DNA from: Chamaecrista fasciculata
Lineage: Eukaryota; Streptophyta; Magnoliopsida; Fabales; Fabaceae
Direction: 5' to 3'
DNA: 64,000 nucleotides
Assembly (NCBI GenBank): GCA_003254925.1
Contig: QANZ01039073.1
Coordinates: forward strand, 57,805-121,804
Both the position numbers and the translations under genes were made by a program. Under the pieces are notes generated by a model. The model was not told the DNA's origin, did not search any database, and was given only the letters and a program-made list of their open reading frames with translations. This document shows, one piece after another, positions 1 to 12,094 of this stretch. Within the stretch, counting starts at the first letter, position 1. Every line of letters begins with the position of its first letter.

Positions 1-335
1 GAGCTCGTCACATTCAGTTTTTATAATAAGAGATATATAACCAACTTTACTTGTTTAATTGTGAAATGAAGACCCTACTTTTGGAATCTAATCTGACCTA
101 AGTCGTTGTTGATAGCTTTAACTGCATAGAGAAAATACTCATAAAAAGTAGCACATAACTTTAGACTTGTTACCTTCAAACTTGAAACAATAGATATATG
201 ATCACATTTAGTAATTTGAGACCACAATGAAACTTAAATGGCAACATTTTGAATCAATATAAAACTTTTGAAACATTTAGGACCGAAATAAACTTAAGGA
301 GATACGTTTAGGACATATTTATGCATTTGACCAAA
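1..335. repeat. Truncated MITE-like repeat at window edge
   Basis: This is the right half of a dispersed repeat also seen at 22589-23066 and 35541-36050. It shares phrases such as 'aaacatttaggaccgaaat' and the Tyr/Phe-poor AT-rich body with a 'cttgaaac' motif. The left half lies outside the window. No coding potential is visible. Confidence 0.5.
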
Positions 336-339
336 ATTT

Positions 340-1049
340 AACAAAAAAACCTAATTATTGTACAATCCCAACAAGGGAAAATATTAATGATGATTAGTTT
401 ATTCATTGCCATTCTTTTATTGCCGTAATTATTAGTTTATTGCCATGATTAATTAATTAATGATTATTTGGAGTTTGATCTGTAGATAGGTCCGTCATAT
501 TGTCTATACATTTGCATGTTATAGTGTTGTTAGATTGAGGAGACAACACCGCAATTCAATACTCACAAAGCGTAATAATAAATTAAGACGAATGAATTTG
601 ACCAATGAATTTTGCACACAAAAGAACGCAAAATCCCTTTCTTCTCGAATCCTTCATTCCACTCTCTCTCCCTCTCTAAAACACACTCTTTCTCTCTCTA
701 CACCGTTGTTTCCGCCATGCGAGCATTCTTCGTTGTTTCCTGATCCAACGCCTCGCTTTCAGATGCTACCTTCTGCCTCCGTTGTTGCCATCTTCTTCCA
801 TTTTCCATTTTCTAGGTATTGCATCGAATCGCATCGATCTTTCCTTGTTTTCGTCGCACTTTGTTCAATTCTAGCATCCTCCATTGCCGGTAATAGCGAT
901 GGATATATCTAGCTAGGTCTTGATTGATTTATGTTCTTCTTCCAGCTTAATCTAGTTCGTTTCGGATCTTGGGGGTTTTTTGAGTTTGTTTGAATATCAA
1001 TGAAATAAGATTGGATTTCGACGGGGGATAATAATAATAATAATAATAA
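340..1049 (+). promoter_or_regulatory. Upstream and 5'UTR region of the membrane-protein gene
   Basis: This stretch lies directly upstream of the gene starting at 1050. It contains a CT-rich block (about 640-705) typical of plant 5' leaders. A plausible leader intron has a donor at 816 ('gtattg') and an acceptor ending at 945 ('ttccag'). An ATA/ATT trinucleotide run (about 1029-1049) abuts the start codon. The intron is inferred from splice signals only. Confidence 0.4.
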
Positions 1050-2135
1050 ATGGAGATTTCCAGTGGAGGTTGTTCTCCTAGAATTAGGGCTGATCATTTG
1101 GGGAAAGAGGAAAATGGGGAAATCCCCTTTCAAGGTTTGGAGTTGGAAGTCTCTGATAATGTTCGTCCCTGTCAAATGCAATCCATGAATGCTTTGGAGA
1201 TTCTGAGAGAGACTGTAAGAATACTTAGGTATAATTGCTTGGGCTTCATGGCAATTTTGGCTTTGCTCATTTGTCCTGTGTCTGCTGTGCTTTTATCAAA
1301 TATATTAGTGGATCTCTCTGTTATCAAGAGTCTGACTATTCGGCTTATGTTGGTTGCCAAGACTAGTGGTCTCCCCTTAAGACCTTTTATCAAACAATCT
1401 TGCCAGCGTTTTGCAGAGACGGCAGTTTCTTCTGCTGTGTGCTTCCCTTTGTATATCACATTGTTATTATTATCAAAAGCAGCTGTGGTGTATTCTGTAG
1501 ATTGTTCTTATTCCAAAAAAAAATTCGATGCTACAAAGTTCTGCGTGATTGTATCCAAGTTTTGGAGGAGGATTTTCTCGACTTATATGTGGGTCTGTAC
1601 AGTTGTAGTTGGTTGCATCACCATGTTTTGTGTTTTTCTTGTTTGCTTCTGCAGTGCATTGTCTGTTCTTGGCTTTTCTCCAGAAATAGTTGTTTATGCT
1701 GCAATATTGGTGGGGCTGGTTTTCTCTGTCATATTTGCCAACGCCATTATTATTTGCGACATCGCAATTGTAATCTCGGTGCTGGAGGATGTTTCAGGAG
1801 CACAGGCAATGCTGCGCTCTAGTATTTTAATCAAGGGCCAAACTCAGGTTGGTTTACTAATATTTCTTGGATCAACAATAGGAATGGCTTTTGTGGAGGG
1901 GTTGTTTGAGCACAGAGTAAAAACGTTGAGCTATGGTGATGGATCCTCTAGGGTGTGGGAAGGGCCACTCTTGGTGATAATGTACTCCTTTGTGGTGCTT
2001 GTAGATTCCATGATGAGTGCAGTTTTCTACTTCAGTTGTAGATCTTCTACCATTGCTATTGACAACCCAGATGGTGTAGGGAACTCAATTTTAGAGACTA
2101 TGGCGATTACTACTGAAACAGTGAGCATTCAATGA
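1050..2135 (+). CDS. Multi-pass membrane protein of unknown function (single exon)
   Basis: The reading frame has 361 codons, no intron and no internal damage. Six hydrophobic segments are visible at roughly residues 60-85, 125-150, 173-207, 212-245, 265-287 and 303-328. They are preceded by a hydrophilic N-terminus of about 55 residues and followed by a short polar tail. The conserved-looking core is 'LEILRETVRILRYN' before the first segment and 'IVISVLEDVSGAQAMLRSS' between segments 4 and 5. This architecture resembles an uncharacterised family of plant integral membrane proteins (the At1g31130 type), but I cannot name a member. There is no signal peptide, so the first segment probably serves as the membrane anchor. 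The start is the first ATG after the ATA repeat. No enzymatic motif is seen, so function is unknown. Confidence 0.85.
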   Translation: MEISSGGCSPRIRADHLGKEENGEIPFQGLELEVSDNVRPCQMQSMNALEILRETVRILRYNCLGFMAILALLICPVSAVLLSNILVDLSVIKSLTIRLMLVAKTSGLPLRPFIKQSCQRFAETAVSSAVCFPLYITLLLLSKAAVVYSVDCSYSKKKFDATKFCVIVSKFWRRIFSTYMWVCTVVVGCITMFCVFLVCFCSALSVLGFSPEIVVYAAILVGLVFSVIFANAIIICDIAIVISVLEDVSGAQAMLRSSILIKGQTQVGLLIFLGSTIGMAFVEGLFEHRVKTLSYGDGSSRVWEGPLLVIMYSFVVLVDSMMSAVFYFSCRSSTIAIDNPDGVGNSILETMAITTETVSIQ

Positions 2136-3922
2136 CAAAGTCAATATCGGTTGACGGTTATTACAAATTGAATCAAATAGATGAAGAGAGGAGCTGCAAG
2201 GAATTATTCCAGCCAAATTGTGCGACCATTGAAGAATCTTGCCTAATACTCTGAGTGAGTGAGTAACTTCAGATGACTTTCAAGTTTCAACCCTGAGATA
2301 ACTCGTTTGAGTACTTGAAAATTTCTTCATTTAGTGGCTTTACATCCATACAGACTTACAGAGACATAAAGCTTGGTAATCCATGGTTTAACTTTTTTGC
2401 AATGCCAGTGGAAAAGCCCTGATTTTTGTTGACATAATGGTAGAATATTCATTTAAAATTTACACACGAAATCGGTTGTTCTTAAGTAATGCAGAGTTGT
2501 TTCAAATCTTTGATCTCAATAACATTGATGTACCTCAACTGAGCATGACCAATCTTATCCTAATTTCTATTTTTTGTTATCTGGCTCCATCATTTCAGGT
2601 GTCTCCTGATGATAATGTCAAAGTATATGTTCTTTATCCTCATGGATTAGATGCCTCTGAGTTTTGTATTACATCGTTAGATATCTTAATAAAGAAATTA
2701 ATTTATCTATAAATGTTCTGTGTGCACCCAGTGTATTTCATTTGAAGTTAATCGAGTTCATATGCTTTAAGAGAACTCTGTATCTTAGATTGTTGTCTGC
2801 TGGATATTCTTTTGTTTTTGTTGGCTTAGTTGGATTGGATTATATATCCTATATATATGGTTATGTTTCAAACAATCTTTACTCTTCACTGGTTCTCTTC
2901 CATTTGAGTTTAAAGCGCATTTGGAGACAACAACTTTGATTGGTGATTTTACTTTTCTGAATCAATACTGATGCTTGTAGCTTGTATCTATAGTCACAAA
3001 CTAACACAATTCATATCCTGGAGAACAACTTGAAAACGCTTTGTTCTGCAATGTCTAAAGAATCTTCCAGGTCATTCCTGCCTAAAATTTTGAAAACCTT
3101 AATCACAATTGAAAATTTACTTTTGGAATTAAATTATTGGGGTCCACGATACTGCAGGAGACTATTTAACCTCACTGATTGATTCATCAAAGTGCAAATA
3201 GCAATGCTCGTTCCATTCTATTATAGGCATGTTTCTGTTACTCTCTTGTGATTTTGGCTCATTTTTGGTATGTTAGAATGTGGTTTTAAAATTGACACTT
3301 GAGAAGTTTGTAACATCAGGGACTAACTAGCACATACTAATGTTGTTGAAATTCCTTTTTGATTTATGATTTCTCCTAAATTCAGCACCTCAAAACCATC
3401 TGAAACTCCATGGTCATTTGAACAGAACAAATACTTGAAAATTTTATTTAAAACGCAAAAGTCATTAAAGTTTCAGATTCCGCCAAAACTTAAACCATCA
3501 TGGATTCTAAAAATTTTTAACTTGTAAGTTGTAACGTAATCCCACTTTATAACATATTTACAGGTTCATGGATTCTTACCCTCCTGTTACTGCTTCAGCC
3601 AATGGAGTGCAGGGGACACAGTAATACAGAGTTAAAACAACAAAGAACAAACAAGTAAGATAAAGCAGTTAAATTCTTAAATAATCAGGAGTAAAATTTT
3701 TTCATGAAAGATATATATGTTTTAAAGAATCCATAATTCTATGACCTCTATGAGTTAAGATTGAATTGACAACAACACACTGCTAAACAAATTACTTGAA
3801 GAATGAAAATTTACCTCAAGAAAAGAAGGAAAAAGGAATGTACTAGACAGAGATTCGAATCTAATAGAAATACCTAGATGCAGTACATGAAACTCACCTT
3901 CAGTAACTAATAACACGAGATT
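2136..3922. other. Intergenic, 3' flank of membrane-protein gene
   Basis: No convincing gene is present. A polyadenylation-like AATAAA lies near 2686 and might end a long 3'UTR. The short ORFs here are chance frames in AT-rich sequence. Confidence 0.4.
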
Positions 3923-4062
3923 GGATTCTTTGTAGTACACTACACCTATAGTGTTGAGAGAAAAAAAAAACATTTAGAGAGAGAAAATGTGCTTCTAATA
4001 CTTTCTTTTTCTAATAGTTAATTTTTCTATGTACTATACCTGTAGTGCACTATAGAAGATCC
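3923..4062. mobile_element. Hairpin MITE, GGATCC-ended family, copy 1
   Basis: About 140 bp with complementary ends: 'ggattctttgtagtacacta' on the left and 'gcactatagaagatcc' on the right. The centre is rich in 'gagaga' and 'ttctttct'. Related copies are at 47611-47738 and 62379-62522. It has no coding capacity. Confidence 0.65.
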
Positions 4063-4421
4063 ACACCCCGATAACACGAACTGGCTATAAGAGCTGGGAG
4101 AGAAGGAAGTGATATATACTGATGGATGATGGGACCTATAATGCAAATGCATTCTGCAATCTGCATGCATGCATATGCATGCAGTGAAGTAAAACAAAAC
4201 CAAAACGTCATTTCGTTGTCTCATTCCTTTTATGATGGGACAATGATAGCTATTGATCCATAGGTGGTTGTTGGGTGCTTGTGATGTGTCACCATATCAT
4301 ATCTCACTTCATGCAACCATCAATATATATATAGATTCCATCACCGACAATGGTAATCTCTTCATCAAAATTCAACACACTGCACCCTTTCATTTGGGCA
4401 AAAAGTATAATTTATATTTTA

Positions 4422-4930
4422 GGGTAAATTTCATTTTGGTACTCTGTCTTATTGACCGTTTCTACTTTGGTACCCTATTCTTTCAAAAGTGACACTTTGG
4501 TACCTTATCCTTTAAACCATTTTACCACTTTGATACCCAATTTCATTTTCCCGTTAGATTTTGACGGTGAAAGTCATATGAGGCGTACAAGGGATCCAAA
4601 AACACCAAACCACCCATTAACATATCACAAATCACGATTCACACGGCCAAAATTGCAAGTCACACGACCAAAATAAAATCATCGCATAATAGTGTGACTT
4701 GCAATTTTGGCTATATGAATCGCGATTTGTGAGATGAGAATGGCTGGTTTGGTGTTTTTTGGGTCCCTCATGCGCCTCACGTGACTTCGTCAAAATCTAA
4801 TGGGAAAATAAAATTGAGTACCAAAGTGGTAACGGTTTACAAGACAGGATACTAAAGTGTCACTTTTGAAAGAACAGTGTACCAAAGTGGAAACGGTCAA
4901 TAAGACAGTGTACCAAAGTGAAATTTATCC
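4422..4930. mobile_element. MULE-type MITE with 9-bp TSD
   Basis: The terminal inverted repeats are 'gggtaaatttcattttggta' and its near complement at the right end. The element is flanked by the exact 9-bp duplication 'tatatttta' at 4413-4421 and 4931-4939. A 9-bp duplication fits Mutator-like transposition. The arms contain repeated 'actttggtacc' motifs and also pair internally. It is non-autonomous, 509 bp, with no ORF. Confidence 0.85.
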
Positions 4931-4939
4931 TATATTTTA

Positions 4940-5795
4940 TATTAACTTTTAATTTTATTTTTAATGTTTTTTTGTTGTTAATTTTATTTTTAAAATTTTA
5001 TATTAATCTATTTTATTCTTTATTTTTATTTCAACCAAATATTAACAATAAATTTTACGTAACTATCGATATATAATGTAAAATTGATATATATATATAT
5101 AAAATTCATGTCGTAACTCAAATTGAAAAATACGATAAAGTTTGTTATTAATTTATTGAAAAAAGTTAATTAAAAGATAAAATTGATTAAATTGTGAAAT
5201 ATTAAAGATGAAATTATAGTAAAAAAGTATTGGGGATGAAATTGAAAGTTGATGTAAAGTTTGAAGACGAAAATAATACTTTTACCATAAATTTAGAATT
5301 TTTTATGATTAAAACTTAATAAATTTTATTTTCTTTTTTAATCTTATTATACTTTCACAGTTTTGTAAATTTTAAAATTTAAAGATAACTATATACATAT
5401 AAGTCTTTATTCAAAATACATTATTTGAATATCACATTAACTATTTCTCTTTATCATATTTTTATATTTTTAATGTTTGACTTGTTGAAAAGTTAAGTAA
5501 AATTAAATATCAATTATGAATGAAATATAATATTATAAGAATGTCAATGTAAACTTCTTATTTAAACTTATTACACTTCATTGATGATATCTGTTAGAAA
5601 ATAAGATAGTGAAAATAACCTAAAAGAGAGGGTGAATTGGAAAATTAATTTTTTTCCTGAAAATATATTTCCATGATATTGTTAGGAAGTATAACTTTTC
5701 CTTATACGTTGAAGGATATTTTAACAGAAAGATTATTCATTTAAGCAACTTCATAATAGTTTCCTTTACAAAACATATCATAGGAAGTGTAAAGA
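4940..5795. other. AT-rich intergenic DNA
   Basis: Very AT-rich sequence with no gene, structured repeat or RNA recognised. Confidence 0.5.
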
Positions 5796-5799
5796 GATA

Positions 5800-6480
5800 G
5801 GGTTAAGGAATAACTGCACCAGGAATTTATAGTAATTCAGATAAAGGTAGTATTCCTATACCACAGTAAATTCCCTCTATCCTACATCCACTCCTCAAGA
5901 ACAAAGCAAGAGTTTTTACTATGTAGGCAAAACTAACCAATTACAAGGATGACCAACCTCTCCAAAGATCACCACAACCAGATTTAAGGCTCTTTTACAA
6001 TTTACAACCCAAACCCCTTTAAGGATAGTCTCTCGGTATATTACTCCTCACAGGAACCACACACGGCTCACCTACAAAGGTTTCACCCAAGGAGTTCACC
6101 TTCACTACCTTAAAGAAATACACAAAATACGGGATAACCACACTTGGTTTTACAACACAACCCAAAACCCTTTAAGGAAGTCTCTCAGTATATTGCTCTC
6201 TATGGAACCACACACGGATCACCTACAAAGGTTTCACCCTAAGAGCTCATTTTCCCTTCCTAAAGGAAATACAACAATACACAGAATTTTAGAGTAGAAG
6301 AAGAATGATTTTCTCACTCAGAGAAAGGAATTTCGTTCACTAAGGAACTAAGCACACAGCAGCAGGAGGTCTGCACACAACAACAGGAGGTCTGCACACA
6401 ACAATAGGAAGTTCGCACACAGCAATGGAAGGTTGTTGCACACAGCTGATCAAGATTTTCTTCACTGGTTTGTTTCTCTA
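5800..6480. repeat. LTR-retrotransposon-like remnant
   Basis: This stretch is markedly less AT-rich than its surroundings and has internal near-repeats. The phrase 'accacacacggctcaccta' and its following 'caaaggtttcaccc' occur near 6057 and again near 6205, each preceded by 'ccctttaaggatagtctctc'-like text. This pattern suggests a decayed, possibly non-autonomous LTR element. No gag or pol coding remains. The class assignment is an inference. Confidence 0.4.
6352..6437. repeat. Tandem repeat, 21-bp unit, four copies
   Basis: Four head-to-tail units start with 'gcacaca' at 6352, 6373, 6394 and 6415. The first two differ at only two bases; the last two are more diverged. The array lies inside the LTR-like remnant. 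Confidence 0.85.
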
Positions 6481-7194
6481 GTTATCTTCATCAGCCTTCA
6501 GACTTCATCTTTTATAATTAGCCGTTGAAGAGATATTCTGAGTGTGGAGGCTTGCAGAACGGCTCTTTCCTTCAGCCTATGTAACATATTCATTTGTAGC
6601 TCTGAATTTACATTGGCCTGCACGTTGAACAAAGAGATAAGTCAGTTTTTAAGCTCAATTTTGATTGGCCAAAATTGAGGCAAAATCTGAGCATGTAAAG
6701 CATTTAATATCATAAACTCTCCACTTATTCTCTCTCATTCAATTAGCCATTTTGCATTAATAATAGGAGAGAGAGACAAATTGGTTCTGACAAATTAAGC
6801 ATCAATATCAGATTTTATCTTCTCAAAATAAATCATACAATATATATATAATTCATTTTGAAATAGAGCATATTAATTAATTTACAAATGAAACATTCTA
6901 CCATATGCATTATTCCAAACATGACATATATGTGAAATATGTATGCAATCAAATCGTCCAAGATATATGGCACTTAAAGTGTGCTTTCTGAAGATTAAAA
7001 TTTACATAAAAGGACACATAATGTCATCTTGTATCAATTTAGTCCTTAATCTTGAATTGTGATTGGTCACAAGAAATTCCACATAGGATAATATAAAAAA
7101 TCAGAATTATAGGAAATAGGAGAGAGGAGAGAGACAAGTAAATAAGATTAGAAACATTTCACTAATTCTCTCTTTGATATAAACCAATTCACAA
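6481..7194. other. Intergenic DNA, no gene recognised
   Basis: AT-rich sequence with short low-complexity runs. I see no coding or RNA feature. Confidence 0.4.
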
Positions 7195-7400
7195 CTATGG
7201 TCGAATCGGACCGGACCGGACGGTCCGACCAGTCTAACCGTGAACCATATAGAAGAGCGAGTTGGTCTGACCTTAAAAACCGAATTAGCAATTAGACCGA
7301 ATTGGACTAGATTTAACCGCTTAAGAACCGCTGAACCATGGTCGAACCGCTGAACCGCTTAAGATCCGGCGGTCTATTTTTTTTTTTCATGGACAGCACA
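7195..7400. mobile_element. hAT-like terminal fragment (ccggaccgg family)
   Basis: The block contains 'ggaccggaccggacggtccg' and repeated 'aaccgct'/'gaaccg' motifs, like the end of the hAT element at 48851-49739 ('aaacccggaccgatc'). No matching right end is identified, so this is a fragment. Confidence 0.4.
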
Positions 7401-7879
7401 ATACAGTTTTGATTTTTAAATGAAAAAAAATTGATGAATATGAATCCTGAAGTCGAACCCTCTCATTTAATCATCTTCATCGCCAGAACTCGCCACACAG
7501 TCGATATTTCTTGCTGAAGTTCACCACGCCGTCAACGCTTTCCATCAAAGCTCGCCGCGTCGTTGAAGCTTGTTTCGTGAAAGTTTGAAGGTATTCCCTC
7601 TATCCTCCTCTTTCTTTCATGTTGCTCGTGCTTGAAGGATGCAAAATCAGAATCACAGAGAAATTTGAACAAAGCCACCGTAGAAACATCTTTAAATGAG
7701 AGAGAAAAAAAGAAACGGCGGAGAGGAGGAGTAAAGCAACTAAGGCAACAAGTAAAAAGTGAATATTTCCAAAAAAGCCCCCACAAAAGCGTCACATGTT
7801 TGGTTGTAAAGATGGGATAAAAAAAATATAAAACAATTAAGGGACCAAACTCCAAAGCCAATTTCAAATATATATATAT

Positions 7880-8052
7880 ACAATTGGACGAAGTCCGAGT
7901 ATCCCAGTGTGTCAGTCAGCGACTGACACAGCGTCAGTCGCTGACTGACTTTTTTGGGACACTCGGATGACATCCGAGTGTCCCAAAAAAATCTAGGTTC
8001 CGCGAATCACGCGGTGCCACGTGGCACCGCGTGATTCGCGGAACCCAAATAT
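7880..8052. repeat. Nested palindromes at the edge of an assembly gap
   Basis: Three inverted repeats follow one another. The first is 'gtcagtcagcgactgac' facing 'gtcagtcgctgactgac' (about 7910-7950). The second is a 13-bp stem with a 3-base loop at 7956-7984 ('gggacactcggat'). The third is a perfect 50-bp palindrome at 7996-8045 centred on 'gccacgtggc'. The GC content is far above the surroundings. The N run starts seven bases after the last palindrome. Confidence 0.9.
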
Positions 8053-8312
8053 NNNNNNNNNNNNNNNNNNNNNNNNNNNNNNNNNNNNNNNNNNNNNNNN
8101 NNNNNNNNNNNNNNNNNNNNNNNNNNNNNNNNNNNNNNNNNNNNNNNNNNNNNNNNNNNNNNNNNNNNNNNNNNNNNNNNNNNNNNNNNNNNNNNNNNNN
8201 NNNNNNNNNNNNNNNNNNNNNNNNNNNNNNNNNNNNNNNNNNNNNNNNNNNNNNNNNNNNNNNNNNNNNNNNNNNNNNNNNNNNNNNNNNNNNNNNNNNN
8301 NNNNNNNNNNNN
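8053..8312. other. Assembly gap (260 N)
   Basis: A run of N. The real content and length are unknown; the flanking palindromes suggest that the gap spans more of the same hard-to-sequence structure. Confidence 0.99.
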
Positions 8313-11252
8313 TTTTCAAATTTTTGATTAATTGCTTTTAATTGGTCTAAAGTTATTGATAAGATTCTTATCTAGAGTATCTATCACAATTCCTCCTATA
8401 ACTAGCCCCCTCCATTCAGTCAATCTACTCACATCTACGGTCTACCTTTTCATTTCCTCTTCGTTTCCTTATACGCTTGCATATTTTCTTTTGGGAGTTT
8501 TTGACGCCCCTATAAGCACAGTATATAATTTTATTTTTATTTTGTTTTCGTATTCTTCTTTGCAGGTTTTATCTTTTTCTTTCCATCATATCATCGTCTC
8601 ATTAATTTGTGAGTCATTCTCTTTTTCATAACTGTAAGTTATTTCTTATTGTCATTGAAATATTTTTTGTAATGACTTCGTCTTGATAGTTCAAACTCAT
8701 TAAGGTGGTACAAGCAGCTCTCTCACCCAAAGGTTATTTCTATGACTTCTAATTTGACCTTTCACACTCTTTGTTTCTTCCTTTTTTTATTGTATATATG
8801 TATTTTTTTTCTGTTGCAAGTTGAACATGACTACGTGAGCAATACATAATAGGACCTCATATTGCTTCTCGGATGCTTCGCAGTGTATTTCTCTCTTATT
8901 CAAATGATAATAGAATTAGTTATTGAGAATTATACAATTTGATAGTGGCTCTCTCTCTCTCTCCTTTGAAAACTCTCTTCTTCCAACCATAATCCCCTTT
9001 TCCTCCGGATTTCGAATGCTTCTTTTCATTGAAACTATTTGCAATCCTGATTTCGAATGCTTCTTTTATTAATTTGTTCTTTTTCCTCTGGTAGGTATGG
9101 CTATAAATTCTTTTGCTCTCACTTCAAGTTGGGTGTTTGGGGTTAATGAGTATGAATGTTGGTTGTGCAGAATTATTGTGATAAAACAAAGCAATAGCAG
9201 TATAGCACGGTGAATCAATGAAGAATGCTGGATGAGTTGATTTTTTTGTGAACACATGCAAAATATTGTTCTTTTTCTTTTTCTATCAAAGATTAAAAGT
9301 TTCACTTTTGTGATACCAAGGTCATTATGAAAAAGATTTCTTTCATTTTTTTTCATATTAGTTCTCATTTGAAATCTATGAATTTGATGGTTGACTCAGT
9401 AATTCAATACTGTTGTAAATTGTTACAATAGATCAGATTGAATAGTTCATTTCATTTAATGCGTATTTGAATTTCAATTCCCCATTTTTATATCTGAAAA
9501 TCAGATTTATATAATTTTAAATAAAAAACTCATTATTAATAAATAGTTTGTTAGGCAAATAACAATTTCAAATATAAGACTAGAATCTACTCCAGTTATT
9601 TGACCTATGCCATAATTTACAAAATGAAAAATATTTTAATTTCTCCAATAACTAAAATTCTGAAAATAAATATCATATTTGATGATGGTCCATGATTTTC
9701 TCCATTTTGAATTATCTTATTGACACTTTCATATAATCCCTATCAATTTGCATTAAATGAAATATATTCCTAATGTGAATATCAATTCAAATTTCAAATT
9801 ATATACTCAATGATTTCTGCAAAAAAAAAAAATTGAGTAATATACATTGATTTATCTCATTTATTGGCAAAATTTAAGACATATTTCATTTAATAACATC
9901 CAATCTTATCAACATTATTGCATTTACTATACATTATTCACTGCATCATCAATTTGTTATCGGTCAATTTGAGATACAATAAAGTCTAAACATTTTTTAA
10001 ATAGCTTTCATATGATCATATCTCATTCAATGTATTGAAATATGATGATTTTTTTTTCTTACAAAAAGTTTTAGGATGACGATACTATTATATCAATTCA
10101 ATTTTCAAATTATATAGTCAATGATTTTCGCAAACTATTAACAACTTTCAAATTTGTATATTATGATTCGAGCAAATAATATGATGATTTATCATTAAAG
10201 GAAATAAGTAAGGATCGTTTGGCCAAAAAAAAAAGTAAGGATCGACATAAGATTTTGGAAAGATTTTGAAAGATAATATGGAACTTTTCAAAAGAATAAT
10301 AACTAATTTTTATTTAAAATATTTTGTTAATTTTTATAATGAAATAAATTATTTTAAAATATGAAAAAATAAATTATTTTTAACTTTTATGTAATTTCAA
10401 TTTTTTGATAATTTTTAGAAAAATTATGAATTTCTTCGTGCTTAGACATGGATATATTTATTATAAATTACAAACTTAATATGAATATATTAATTGTACA
10501 AAACTATTATTTATTAGAATTGAATTGTTTAGAAATTGTTTACAAATAATTAGGAAATTTTACTTTTAGTCTTTAGAATCTTCTAAAATTAATGAGATGA
10601 TTTTATCTTCTTTTGCGGATTTGTATGTTTTGTAAGTTTAAAATTCGAAACTTAATTTGGAGAAAAATTGTAAGTAACTAAATGTAGGGCATAGATACTT
10701 ATATTCTTGAATTGGCAAAATGAATTTTTCAAATTAACAATACTATATGCATAAATTATGACTAGCCTATACAATGCAATATGATTGGATTATCATTAGT
10801 TTTTAAAAAATTACAATCATTTATCAATAAAAATACAACTACATATCAGGCCAAACAAAAAAAACTACATAGTAATAATGATGAAATCTTGCAAAGGAAA
10901 TTGTCACAATTTTTATTTTAATTTGAGAAATCATATCTTTTTCAAATTCAAATGCTGTAATTAGCTTAACGTATAATAAATTTAAGAAGTTATTATCTTA
11001 GACTTTATTTTGTACATAAGTTGAAAAGCTTAAAAAGAATTATTGGATGTATATTCTATTGATATGTAATATTCCAATTTGATGATTTAGGAAGTTATTA
11101 TTTGGTCAATATTGTCATATAAATTATAGGTCAAAGTGTAATTTTACTTTGTGAGTTTGAATATGGGTCTGGGTTCGATTTTAACAGGTTTGGGTATGGG
11201 TATGATAGTGCCCTAACTGTAATATTAAATATTTAGTTTTATATATAAAAAC
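8313..11252. other. AT-rich intergenic DNA
   Basis: About 2.9 kb in which I find no supported gene, RNA or terminal-repeat element. Only homopolymer and short AT-rich runs are seen. Confidence 0.45.
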
Positions 11253-11253
11253 T

Positions 11254-11404
11254 ATAATATTTAAAGGGTAAATTACGTATTAGGTACTTGTGATTTGTCT
11301 GAATCTCACATTGGTGTTGTTTGGTTGNATATAATATTTAAAGGGTAAATTATGTATTAGGTACTTGTGATTTGTCTGAATCTCACATTGGTGTTGTTTG
11401 GTTG
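11254..11404. repeat. Direct repeat of about 74 bp around a single N
   Basis: Copy 1 (11254-11327) and copy 2 (11331-11404) differ at one base ('attacg' versus 'attatg') and are separated by an N at 11328. This is probably an unmerged contig overlap rather than biology. Confidence 0.85.
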
Positions 11405-11566
11405 GAAAAATTTTACTTAGGGTACCTTAAGTATGCATCGTTAAGCAATTAGAATACCTGTGGTTTTGTTTCGTCAAGTTTAATGAAAAATGCTATTATA
11501 GGGAAACTTAGTCATCAATATCTAATACATTTTCAGGGCAAAAAAAAAAAGATTCTAATACATCTT

Positions 11567-11800
11567 AGGAGGCGTTTGGTACACGGATTGTAAAATTAGT
11601 CCCGGGATTAGGAGCTCCGGCATAGACTAATCCTACGTTTGGTATGCGGATTAAAAAATGTGTCCCCATAATATTGTATTCCCAGGAGTAACATAATTTT
11701 TAAAAATAACTATTTTTCAATCACACCATAGGGGGTGACATTAGTCTAATCCCATTGGATGGGATTATTTTGGTCCACCTAAAATGACTAATTTACCCTC
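11567..11800. mobile_element. Harbinger-like MITE fragment
   Basis: It begins with 'aggcgtttggtacacggatt', similar to the 'gggtccgtttggta' terminus of the Harbinger MITE at 43867. The phrase 'acgtttggtatgcggatta' recurs at about 11635. No right terminus is found, so it is incomplete. Confidence 0.4.
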
Positions 11801-12094
11801 ATTAAACTTAGCTAATTAAATTTTGTTCAACAAACTATTTCTATCTCTCATATAATTTTATTCTTTTTGTCAAACCTAACTAATTAAGTTTTATTTTGAC
11901 AATTATAGTTATATTTTGAACGATGATTTTTTTAGACTATTTTTTAATTTTAAGAATTATGACATTATGTTTTAAAATCGTATTTTTTTGATAAATCATC
12001 AATGGTGGAAAAACAAAGAACATTTTTCCAAAGTATTCTTATTAATTGTTTTGGAGAATTTTTGCATTTGAGAAGTTATTATTTAAGAATAAAA

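Noticed and set aside
2437-2939. Two 91-codon ORFs after the membrane-protein gene
   Set aside because: AT-rich composition, no motif, and likely within the 3'UTR or intergenic.
7993-8341. ORFs running through the N gap
   Set aside because: Most residues are unknown; the frames are an artefact of treating N as open.
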